Of a DNA stretch of 64,000 nt, positions 50,001 to 60,962 are shown piece after piece. This DNA comes from Morchella semilibera (taxonomy: Eukaryota > Ascomycota > Pezizomycetes > Pezizales > Morchellaceae). A model generated the notes under the pieces. That model was given only the letters and a program-made list of their open reading frames with translations. It was not told where the DNA came from and made no database searches. Where the stretch lies: contig CM018604.1 in the NCBI GenBank assembly GCA_009192285.1, positions 4,311,746-4,375,745 on the forward strand, read 5' to 3'. Both the position numbers and the translations under genes were made by a program. The stretch's first letter is position 1; the number at the start of each line of letters is the position of its first letter.

Positions 50001-52020
50001 GATTGATACCATACTATACTCTCTACGGGCCCACGCGGTCTCTGGGGAAATGGCGCAAGACTTAGAATAACACACGGATTAACAGGTCAAAATGGAGAAT
50101 ATAACGAATAAAAAAGGCAGAGGATGACAAGGTCAGAACTCCGAAATATTTCCAAGAACCCCAGTTTAAGCGAGATATCAAGGGTTCCATTAATTTTTCC
50201 CGATCTCCGTCATGGGGGGACCCGCAGAGTACACCCAATTTCTATAGCTACAGTACATCCATATCTATAGCTGCCTACATGTACATAAACCACATTCGGT
50301 ATTGGAAAGGAAGGGAAGGGCTGTAGATACCTACTCTAAATTCACCCTCATGATGCGGCATCTCGAATTAAACCTGTATCTTGGCACTCTAAGTACATGT
50401 AGTATTTTACAGGTAGGGTGCCTAGTCTAACCAAAAAGAGAAGCTTCCAAATGATAAGACAACTCCAATCAAGGTTTTCTAGATGTGAATCGGCTACCAG
50501 TACACCATCACTCTACATCTATAGCAACTATTTTGGGTACTCGACTCAACTATATTAACACATTTTTCTGGGCCGCCGCAGACTCAGGTTCATGGGATAA
50601 AACCGCCCCCGCGTTCCAACGGCTCACAATCCCCATAACGGCGAGTGTTCCGAGCATTCGATCCAGGGAAGCGGTAAAGTAGAGTATCTACTCCAGAGGT
50701 ATTAGGCGGGATACGATGTGATGGGGGATGAGTTGGGGATGAGTCAGGAAGGTCAGGCTGCAAGAACTCGATTTCATTTGGTGGGCAGTTTATCCGTTGT
50801 AACGACGTGTCTCAATGTCTGATAACTCCTGATACATGCACCCCGTAGAAGGAGAAGGAGACGTACTCTAAATCCTGTTCTATGTTGTCTAATAGGTAAA
50901 TGGTATATGTACATGTATATAGTAATGTAGGTACATAACTCGACTTCAGCTTTGCTTGAGCACAGATAGAAGCGAAGCGAGGTGAAGTGTGAATTTTTTT
51001 TCACCCCCTTGATTAGAGAGAGTTTCTTCACTTTCACTGGCGTATTATCATTATCAGTATGTCATTACATGCGACTACCCACATGAACATCCGGTCACGT
51101 TATTTACTCAAACCCAATCATCATATTGGCACCCGCAAGAATCAAAACACCTACATGAAATACATGTGGCTCCGTATCATACACTAGCAATCCTATCCCC
51201 ACGCACCACCGTGGCGGGTCTTCCGCCAAGCCAGCCGAAAAACAAAATACCTCAAAATTTGTCTTCAGGCTCATCGCATCTCCAGATTTTAGCATGATAC
51301 CAGCCATTGTACGGTTCGTAAAACGCCACCACCACAAAGCCATAAGAAAAGGGGTGGAACAGTCGGGAAACATCCCGGATCAGCACACACATGTGTCCCA
51401 ACGGCTATTTCGTTAGTGGGGGTGGGGGTGGGAGTATGCAAAATTTCGGGGAATTTGGTGAGCAGAAACAAGAACTGGAGGCTCACTAGAGGAGGAGGCT
51501 CCGAAGAGGCACGTGGAATGCCAAGCAGTAGCTTGAAGAGCTTGGGGGCGGCACGTATTGCAGTACATTGCAGTAGGTAGTAATGTGTGTGGATAGTAAT
51601 CAGTTAAGGCACAGAATCGGATGTCCGGGAGGATTGTAGAATATGGTTTAACGGAGGGTACTTGTTTTGAGGGTTTTGAAGGGGCCCGAGACGAGAGAAT
51701 TCGGCGTTTATTTTTCACCAAGTTTAGTTCACGCGCTTATAAATATTAATGGTATAGTGTACTAACTATAATATCGAATCGTATCTTAATTGAATAGCAT
51801 TCAGTTGTATTTTAAGGGGTTAGGAGATCCATAATTTAGTTACTCTACAAGGATAAAGAAACAATACTTGTGAGCTACTCTTATATCGCATGATGTAGTC
51901 TGCTGAAGTTACCATATCAACGTGTTTGCCATGCTAGATCTAAAACCCCGATTTAAGAGGCACAACTGTTCGCCTAGATTAGCACCTAATAGGATGTTGG
52001 CAAAATTGTTGAAAGTTGAC
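44037..52020. other. Long gene-free interval
   Basis: Eight kb without a supported gene. Frames at 45629-46042, 49516-49872, 49759-50070 and 51104-51721 were examined; they either begin at non-ATG codons, cross homopolymer tracts, or lack coding-like sequence and splice continuity. TACATGTA-like palindromes recur (about 47160-47205, 49047, 50278, 50908). Confidence 0.4.
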
Positions 52021-54386
52021 TTACGGGTCTTTTCCAAAGCTTATAAAACACCCTTCCAGCCTATGGTCGTCTTTCATGTAATGACGTACAATCGTAGCAT
52101 CCTTGATTCCAGCGAATATCAAAGTGGCCTCTAGGTACCCATACTGATTTACCTCCCATGACACATCTTGCACTTTTGCCTCACCATGATGAGTATCGAG
52201 ATATCGTGAGACATATTGTGAGGTAAGTCTTAGGAGCAACACCGTCAGGTCTGCCTCATGTTCTCCCTCTAGTCCTACCGATTTTTCGAGGCTCTTTCGG
52301 TCCCAACCAACAATATTTAGGACGCGACTCCCATTAAAACTTTTAACTATATGAAGGGTATCCTGTGCCACAGGCGTGCCCTGGATATCCATCTTCACTA
52401 TAATTTGTTTCTTGATGGTAGACTTGTTTTCGTCCAGAAAAACGAGAGTGACGCCTTTATCTTTGGTGGCTTCGTAGAATTGTTTGGCTACCTGAGCCAC
52501 AACGAAGTTTACTAGCGCTATGCCGTTTTCCCTGCTCATCTGGATGCTTTCGATAAGCCCAGAATTTGAACATATTTTTGAGATTTGTTTTAAGGTCATG
52601 TTGTGGGGTAGGCCAGTTAAAAAAATACTTCGTAGATTTTGCTCCGGCTTATCGGAGGGAATTATTAAGGACTGTTCCCCGGAATCCACGGGCAGAAAAA
52701 TTGGGCCCAAACAACCCCCCCCCTCTTTCTCATCTTTAAATACTTCTGTTTTTCCTTCATTTCGCTCTTCATGATCTTCTTCATCTTCCTCATCGCTGTT
52801 TGATTGATTGTTTGACTCAAGCGCTGTCAGCTCAATATATCTCCGTATCTCCTCGCGAGATGGTAGCCTGTACTCAGTACGTCTGCTTTCACGAGTCCCA
52901 CGAGCCACCAGTGCTGCTACGTTGGGATAACCCATATCAGATTCAGTAGAAGATGTTGAACTTTCTCCAGATGTTTCAGCATCGCTTTGATAGAATCTTT
53001 GAATAGGCTCAAATGGCAAGCGAGGTTGGTGAGGCGCATGCCTAGATTTCGCTAGGTACCGTGTGTACGATTTTCGTTTCCGAATCTCCTCGTGATCCAA
53101 CATAAATTGTCCTGAATCATGGCTCCTGAAGGGTTCTTTGTTGTTTGGGGATCTGACCTGGTAACTGGTAGTTGAAATCCTGCCAAGGTGAGGATATTGC
53201 ATGGCTCGAGGTGGACCGCCGAATGTATGGCTGTTTGATTGATTCGTGAATTGAATCCCCTCTTCGCGACTGTACGACGGAATTTGTGACAGAGGAAATG
53301 GGGGAGACATATTCTCCGGAGATGGTTTGTTAGCAGCAGAAATTTTAGGTGTCGAAGTGGCTGACGCAGCGTTCCCGCCTTTGGCACCATTCTGGGGTGG
53401 TTTATCTGCCCGAGCTACCATATACAATGGCTTTTGAGGCTCAGGCGTTATTGATCCTATTGATACCGTACTTTCACCCATCTTTTGCAGGACTCCAGTT
53501 TGTGTTAACCCACCAGACTCGACCTTACCAGGATGGTCCTTAACAGAGGTTTTGCTTACTGGTTTCGAGGCCCCAGAAGTCTCTGGTCTAGGAATACTGA
53601 GCTCCTGTCGTCCATGTACCAATAGCCGTTCAGAACTGGAGTCCTTTGAACGCGGCCCGTAAGTTCTTACTGCCATCGGCTTTCGTAGATGGGGTGGAAT
53701 CCATTTTCCATCGTTATTTTTTTGTTCATCAATAGCCTTCGGGGCAATTGGTCGTAGATGCGGCGGAACATAACTTGTTGGCTGGCATTCTGGGGGTTGT
53801 TCCTCGTTCTTTGCAGGGGCCTTCTTGACTTGGGTACTATCTCTTGGTTTTAGTGAAGGATTGTCTTCCAGTTTCAGATTCTCTGTCCTTTTCGCAACTT
53901 CCTGGGAGTTTATTAAAACAACACGAGGGTGGGGTATAGTTGTGCAGGTGGCTATTGACTGCGTCGGATATCTGGTGAAGATTGGGGGGTGTGCTGGTGG
54001 ACTTAATGTAGATGGGGCCCTTATTTTTAGTAATGGAGCCGACCCGCATTTACGATCCTCGTTGTGTGTAGGATGAAAACCGGTCAACGGATCATTATCT
54101 ACCTTGAGAGAGTCGTCCCAGGCGGGGGTAAAGGAAGGAGGCCGGTGAAGATGCTATATTAAGCGTTAGCATAGGATTAAGCCACTAAGTCTCCGATTTA
54201 ATAGAGCGGAATCAGTCGGGTTAGACAAGTGAGTGATCAAAGAAAAATCTAGAGAAATTTCTCAAATGATTTCCTGTCTAGTGCCTCCGATACTAGTGAA
54301 CAGGAGAATAAGGAATAGCTTACATCCTTAGGGTGGCAAGGCTCATGAGTAGTGACACCTATTGTCTGATGATTCAAACTGTTCAT
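52021..54386 (-). CDS. RRM-type RNA-binding protein with PPHLR motifs
   Basis: Exons (minus) are 54386-54324 and 54153-52021, about 731 residues. The 170-nt intron has GTAAGC, GCTAAC and TATAG signals and joins in phase 0, giving KD then HLHRPPSFTPAWDDSLK. The first exon's frame stays open upstream to about 54630 and reads like protein, so the start could lie in an earlier exon. Two copies of a PPHLR motif (YVPPHLRP near 150, WIPPHLRK near 173) recall the N-terminal motif of DDX3/Ded1-type helicases. A long disordered stretch and an acidic run (DEEDEEDHEE) follow. An RRM-like fold spans about 527-600, with IFLTGLP as RNP2 and GIALVNFV as a weak RNP1. A second RRM-like unit probably covers about 620-730 (RVLNIVGWD to GCFISFG). 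Likely role: mRNA binding or translation control (inference). The stop lies right after a GTAAGT, see findings. Confidence 0.85.
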
Positions 54387-56585
54387 CCTACTTGTTTTGG
54401 CCGTCTTAGCTACTAAAAACTTGGTCGAATCCACCACAATTTCAGGCGTAAGATGTAGTGCTAATGAAGAGTGTTGGAGAATAGGATCGGATGAGGGTTG
54501 GGTAGGGCTTTGTCTAGAGTATGCTGATAGCGGTGGTAGTGGTAATCGCGATGGCGATGGCGATAGGGGTGGGGGATAGGCGTATTGTAACTTCGTGTGG
54601 GCGATGAGTGAAGTATATGTAGTTCCTCGCGTGGATCAACATACATGTACTGCAACACCAACACCGCCAACACTACAACGCCAACAGCAGCACCACCATA
54701 ATCACCAGAATTTGGCGGTTATTACGACAAGCTTTTGTAGCTTTGGAGCTAGGTTTTCTCAGCGACCCCGATACTTAGGTCGAACCTATTTACAATGTTT
54801 AATCATAGGATATCACTCGGATTTATGGCTGGAATTATTATCGCCCGAATTCGTTGATTGATTGATATTTCACACATGCATTATCTCTCCGGAGTAGAAA
54901 TAGAATTACACATAAATAATCCCCACGGAGGGCCTCAATGTTGCTTCGGTCATGGCCTTATGCCCCCTTGACTATCTCTTCCCTCTGCACTCTAGATCTT
55001 GCTCCGATTTTTAGAAACGACAATTCAGTGACTCATAATTAAGATTGGTAGGAAAAAGTTGCTAGAAGTTTCAAATTGTTGTTCTTTTTGCCAAAGACCT
55101 TTAGTTTGGACTAACTCAATCGAATATATTTTTCTTGCAATCAACTAGATCACTCTTAGCCAAGACTAGAAGGAGGAATTATTTTTGAGGATCTAACGCG
55201 TACGGCTTCTCGATCGACCGGGGCAAAGCATAGAAATATAACACAGTTTCCAATAGCATTGGACAAGAACATGTATAGGCCTCTCCAAATACCCACCGAG
55301 GCCTTTTATAATTGCTAGTTACTTAGGGATGACATACGTATATACGTGTTGGTTAAACGTTTAAGCCAAAATGGATTAACCAATGAATGGGGGGAGGGAT
55401 ATTGGTATAAATTTCACATGCACGTTGTGTGGATAATTGATATACAATTAAAGCTGCAGAACCATACAAGTCAGGCCGTGCTTGAAGCCAACTTAGTGAA
55501 AGAGAACAGCGCAGTAAAAATGCTTGAGTATGGGCTATATTATATGGTCCGTGTCACTTTCTAGAAATTGCCTGTATCTCCTACGGATGGTAACACTACA
55601 TGTACGTGCCTGGGGATGCATGTCTATATGTATTATTACATGTAGTGTGGAAACACGAGTGGAATACTACCGAATTTAATGACGGGCACCGAATTAATTA
55701 GGCCGGCGCTGTAGGAAGAATACTGAATACTGTACCAAGTATTTACACTGCATTGCCTGGGGTACGTTCCGTACCCTCCCTTGCATGGCATACACGCATA
55801 TAGTACATACATGTAGGTAGTTACTTTAAGTACATAAGTACTGAAATTCAAATAAAACTGTGGGGATAAGGACGGAAAGGGAATTTGGGTAGAACTTTGG
55901 CCGATAAGAAATTGTTAAGGGTGCTTACCTGTTGAATGATGAGGCCCGAGATAGTGAGCGCGCCGGCCTGGCCAGTATTGAGGAAGATAGAAGTAGTTTC
56001 CTTATCTTTATTTCGTTATTTCTTTATCGGCGAGGAGAATTTTACCCTGCCTCCGGAGTGGGGGAAAGGTTTTTCCATAGCCTACGGGCTGCATGCATGT
56101 ATCAATCAATCAAGTACTCGAAAGCAAAATACTGACGACCCTAACCCAGCTTTGCTACTATTACATTAAGGCTGTTTGGGCTGATCTCGATCTCCTAATA
56201 TGCCTGCCCTATTTATCTTCTAGCTACACTGATAGATACGTTCAACGCCTCGCAATTAGAGAAGCCACTCTTATTCCTTCTCCACAAGATAAATTCTCTG
56301 ATAAGGTTCTAATGGATAATTTAATTCAATGGGCTACGTGAAATAAATGACCTAACAATGAGAATCTACTCTAGTCCGAATATTATTAATTACCAAGGAG
56401 CATAATATATATCGTACGTACTCACGACAAATACTTGAGTCTATAGTCCTGGAATATTGAGCTGGGCGTGAGGCAGTACTTCGAGTGGTATTATATACAC
56501 ATTCTTCTTGAGTCATTTTCTAATATTTGAGCTAATATATCGTCGATAGCTAGTAGCCTACGCAGGCCTAATAATTATAAGGCTA
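54387..56585. other. Intergenic and possible upstream exon of RRM gene
   Basis: 54390-54630 on the minus strand is open in the frame of the RRM gene's first exon and Pro/Ser rich, so it may be coding through an unseen 5' exon. 54640-56585 holds no supported gene; several TACATGTA-type words at 54640, 55600-55650 and 55808. Confidence 0.4.
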
Positions 56586-56955
56586 TGGTGCAGCGCTTCT
56601 TAAAGGTGACATGTCGGTATTCCAGCTGGAACAATCTTGGCTACTCCGGATGCTTTTGAACCAATTAGAGCATTTCAATCCAGCCACTTTACGGCTGGAA
56701 ACGACATCTTAGCCGCAACTCTGTAATGAAGGGGTATAAATGGGTATAATTCTGTTCCACTTCACCAGGTCTTGGCGCTTTTTACAAACAGGTAAATGGC
56801 ATCGCTAATAACTTTTCAACAAGACAAGATATCAAAAATCTATGAAAAAATCTTTATCATACCTTACAATTTGGCTTCATAGATTTTTGATATCCTGTCT
56901 GGTTGAAAAGTTATTCGCAGTGCAATTTATGTCACCTTTAAGGCGCGCCGCACCA
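56586..56955. mobile_element. TA-flanked 370-bp foldback MITE with nested inverted repeat
   Basis: Outer termini TGGTGCAGCGCTTCTTAAAG then GTGACAT and, on the right, the reverse complement TGGTGCGGCGCGCCTTAAAG then GTGACAT. The element is bounded on both sides by TA (56584-56585 and 56956-56957), as expected for Tc1/mariner-type target duplication. Inside, arms of about 38 bp at 56807-56844 and 56877-56915 (ATAACTTTTCAAC then AGATATCAAAAATCTATGA and reverse complement) form a second hairpin. No transposase. Confidence 0.85.
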
Positions 56956-57376
56956 TACTTCGCTTCTATCCATAGTCATATTTTTCTCTAGATCTATCTA
57001 CTAAAAGGCATCACTGGTACGTTATATCGGATTTTTAACGTCTATCTGAACGCGGCGGTTGTCGTAGCCCGGGGTCTTCGCCACTGTGGCGTGTTTGCTA
57101 CTCCATGATAGGCTCTGCAAGAGCTGCAACTCATCAGGGTTAGGGCTACTTAACTAAATCACAAGGGAACCATATGCAGCCTTCAATCACAAGAAATGGG
57201 AATAAAAGTTTGTACGCCAAGCATACCAACTGGATTTTAAAGAAAAGACTCCTTTTTAAAAATCGGAAAAACAGGATAACAATAACGGAACTAGATCATA
57301 AAATTCATAAACGACAAAGCCGCTCAACCGCCCCAAGAGAAGGGGAAAGTATCCCCCCATTCACATCGACATCTAG

Positions 57377-58536
57377 TTAGATCCTCCCATCAATTGGTGC
57401 CTTGACACGCGAGATGATAAGGGAATTAATGATATGGTTGTACGGGTGTGATATAAGTAAGGTCTCGAGAAGGTCCTTTTCGAGGTCCGTACCCGGATCA
57501 ATAACCTAAGTGGAATATCGTCAGTAAACCTTTTTTTTTTCAGAAGGGGAGCAAGGGTACCATACCGGATACAACAAGCTTCTCAACGAGTGTGCGCTTC
57601 TCATCACCAAGAGCGCCCCCGCTCTCATCCTTCCAGCCACATCTGCGATGATTTCAGTTTTTTGCGACTTTGTAGCACCGACTAGAGCGGCAAGGTAAAC
57701 GACATCAAACACAGTCAAGTCTTGTTTTTGCTGATCCTCTACTGCCTCCGTGCATTGAAAAGTCATTGATCTAGCACGCTTTCCGAGTTTCTGGCACAAA
57801 GATGATGAGAGCGCAATTGCTCCAGCGTCGCGATCGATGTTGTGAATTTGGACTGGCACCTTTGAGTTGGTAGGCAATTCCTTGTCGAGGATATCGGCGA
57901 GGCAAAGCGAGGTGAGTGGCAGGGGGCCAGAGCCAATGAAGGCAAATTTACGAGGCGGGGTGGGGAGCATAGAAATCATTGCGTAAATCTCCATGCGGGT
58001 GAGGTCGACATAATTGTTATAATAAGGGAATTTGAGGAGCCCAGCGTTCACTGTAAGGTCTTATTAGGGTAGATCCTCCACCCGAGGAGTGTTGGGGGGT
58101 CATCCGTACCATCTTTTTCAAGACTGAGCTTTTTTGCCCAGAAAGCCTCGAGCCTACATTCTCCCTCGGAACATATCTCTCGAAGATGGGCAGTAATCTT
58201 GACTATACGGTGATCATTGACAATCTAATTATTAACACCATTTCAATTAGTCCCCTCTGTTCGGACCTGCCAGAGTGAATGGGTATGCCATACCTTTTCA
58301 GCGACCTCCTCTTTTAGTATTTCGGCGCACAGTCCAACCAACTTTCCAAAAGCAGCATTGACTGCAGGAGCGGGGTTGAGATCTCTGAAGCTAGCAAGCT
58401 CGGCATAGAGACTAAGTATGATACTAACATATTTTTCCACAATATCCTCGCATAGAGGGGGAGTAGGGGGTTGGTAGAATTTGTTTCCGGATTGTATGCC
58501 CATGGGGAAGAGCGGTTGGGGTTCAACAGATCGCAT
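57377..58536 (-). CDS. nas: Nicotianamine synthase, complete, four exons
   Basis: Nicotianamine synthase joins aminocarboxypropyl groups of three S-adenosylmethionines into nicotianamine, a chelator of Fe, Zn, Cu and Ni in the cytosol. Exons (minus): 58536-58294, 58224-58110, 58050-57566, 57505-57377. Introns of 69, 59 and 60 nt are GT-AG and keep frame, giving 323 residues, the usual size. Family features in order: an N-terminal helical domain ending in LREICSEGECRLEAFWA (95-111, counterpart of the conserved Glu-rich helix), FPYYNNYVDLTRME (127-140), a Rossmann-type SAM site FAFIGSGPLPLTS (155-167), IHNIDRDAGAI (188-198) with the acidic residue at the end of the next strand, VVYLAALVG (236-244), LLVMRSAHSLRSLLYP (266-281) and a final ISHPYNHIINSLIISR. 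No stop, frameshift or missing core motif is seen, so it looks functional. The family is known from plants and some ascomycetes such as Neurospora. Confidence 0.94.
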
Positions 58537-58661
58537 TATGGGTTGTTGTAGTTGGGGTTTGAGTGAGTAGGGGGCAACTATGCGCGGCGAAGAGCGTTGG
58601 TGAGTGAAGGTGGATAAAGTTGAGTGAAATGATGGATGCTAGTCAACGAGGGGAGACACTC

Positions 58662-58670
58662 TTTTATAAA
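58662..58670 (-). promoter_or_regulatory. TATA-like box upstream of nicotianamine synthase
   Basis: TTTATAAAAG on the minus strand lies about 125-135 bp upstream of the ATG at 58536, a suitable distance for a fungal core promoter. Confidence 0.45.
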
Positions 58671-58739
58671 CAAAGGGCTTTTGGTCGAATCTCTATGTGG
58701 TTCACTTGAATTGGCGGGGAAGTTTTAAGTATACATCAA

Positions 58740-58748
58740 ATCTGATAG
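58740..58748 (+). promoter_or_regulatory. Candidate GATA-factor (SreA/SRE-type) site
   Basis: ATCTGATAG matches the fungal iron-responsive GATA consensus ATCWGATAA at 8 of 9 positions and keeps the HGATAR core. It is about 205 bp upstream of the nicotianamine synthase ATG. Such a match can arise by chance. Confidence 0.3.
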
Positions 58749-60962
58749 AAAGTATTTCACTGCCCTTTCTGAAGAGAGGGTACACTAGTGTGGAATTGGC
58801 GACAGTTTGGACATGATCGATTCGACGAACGGGGTGAACATAGGATGGGTTTGCAATTTGATGTTCGAATCCCAGTAATTGACAAAGTTTGTGCCTGGGT
58901 CATGCGGGTTGTACAAGGGGCTGTCCCCGTCCATGCTGCCAAGTGCCTCATTCTAGCTCTATCGTCCGCTTTTGCAAAACATTTGATAGCGATAAAGTAC
59001 ATACATACAATGTCTATATGATGATCGAAATATAGACTCCTGCAGTCAAAGTAGATGGTATGCATGTTTTATGGTTCACACACACATGTACGTTGTTATG
59101 ACTTGCTTTGCTGTGCACCACGGCTCTTTCCGGGAGAGTTTAGACCAATTGTTTGGAAGTTGTCAATCTATCCGAGTGCCATCGATATACCAGGGTCGGG
59201 ATCTATGGGACTGGTCTGAGTACTGCGGATATAGATTCTCAAATATTAAGGGGGGTTTCAATGAGATCTAGATCACGAGTGATTTTGTATGCATACATGT
59301 ATGTGCATATGTATGTAAGTCTAATTGATTACGTTTAGAGTGTTTCATGTAGTAGAATAAATAAACCCACAACCTTCAAAGATAATTTTGAAAGAAACAG
59401 GGTCATATAGTTAACTTTGGATTAGGGATCTTAAATATATGTATGTAAGTACTTACACGTCCACTAGTCCGTCTGATACAGTTGCCATCAATTATAGAGG
59501 AATTGATGGAAATGTGGCAATATACCCTATAGGTTTTTCATGCATTATGCCCAGAAGAAGGAAAATTAACGGGAAGACACAGAACATAGGATTCCCCGGT
59601 GAACCACCTGGCAAACGACCTGTTAGACAGGCGGGTCGATCCAGCGGTAAAAAGTCGACTGGTACTATTCATTAGCTAGCAAACGCTAGTTCGCTGTCGA
59701 TCCCGCTTTTCCAACGACCCAGAAAGATCTATGGTTATACTATCGATGGTCAGTATCTCTTGTAAGTGTAAGTGCAGTATATATAACGTCGATGTAGGGT
59801 TTTAGAGTAATAACCAATTGGCTTGGACGTCGGTCGAGACATGGCGCAGCAGCCACTGCCTATCGCTTATGGATAAAGCTGCCCATCAAAGATCGACCGT
59901 CTCCTTACATTGGCCTGGTAGTCCTGAGTACCTTGGTAGCTATAAATGTATGGCGGGGTACATATAGACACCTTGATGGCCCTTTGACGCTCTGCTGTCA
60001 TTTTTTCTCCATTCTACTTAGTCTATTGGTCGGCTACTAGCTGGATTACCAAGGCATGTTTGATCGTAAGTTTTATTCTGTGCAGGCACGATCTGATCAC
60101 TCTAGGGAAAAGCATTTGAGGATTTCATCTAATATGGTAAAGTTAGTACTAGTCTTGGCAAAATGTCGTGGGAGGTAATGATCAGCCACTAGGCAATAGC
60201 CGTGCGTTGTACCTCTCATTTAACAAGATATCGGTATGTAAAATAGAATAACACAATAGGTTCATTTTTTATTATTATCTTGCTCTCGTTAAAATCTGTT
60301 GTGGTAGGTGGTCTCGGGTCTTGGCGGTTGTTACCAGGATAATTGATTGTGCACAGGTTTGAGCATATTTGAGCTAGCTAAGCAATTGGAGCATTGCCTG
60401 AGCGAGATACCCTACCAGGTACATACCACACATATCACCGATGAACCACCAGGGTACTTAACGATATGAGGTTCAGAAATGTGCGCAGTATCGGGACCAT
60501 GCTGGTTTTGGAAGTGTCAGGCTCAGTTTGGACGAATTCAATTCATGGGGTCCAGATCTACACACAGTTGCTTACTTCATCATACGCATGCCTCGGCCTA
60601 GCCTGAAGACAGGAACCATTAATATTCTTTTGGCCAGCTGGTCTTCGAATTCCCTCTCCTACTCCCTCCATCATTCGACTGACGTTAGATGAGAATCCAC
60701 TACTTGACCTGAACAACATAGCCCTAGGTTATTTCAATTCCCTACTAGTCCTTTATCAATCTTACGGTGAACTGGTTTGACGGCACCCTGGTGGTAAGTT
60801 ACCCTCCTCTGCTCTTTGGTGGGAATATTATCTGATCCGTTCGCATCTCAATATCTTGCATATCATCAACGCAGAATATACTTATTTCTCATACTCCCTT
60901 TCTTTATTACGGGCTTAGATTTTACGTGGGTCTAAGAGCGAATTAAAGATCAAGGAGGTAAA
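58749..60962. other. Intergenic between two divergent genes
   Basis: No firmly supported gene. The + strand at 59439-59675 encodes a basic tail (MPRRRKINGKTQNIGFPGEP) from an internal ATG at about 59550 (42 codons); this could be a small protein, but nothing supports it beyond composition. Confidence 0.35.

Noticed and set aside
49759-50070. Frame with a signal-peptide-like start
   Set aside because: The start codon would be GTG; no ATG precedes the hydrophobic segment.
51104-51721. Three overlapping minus frames suggesting a spliced gene
   Set aside because: No pair of splice sites joins them, and the sequences are not coding-like over their full lengths.
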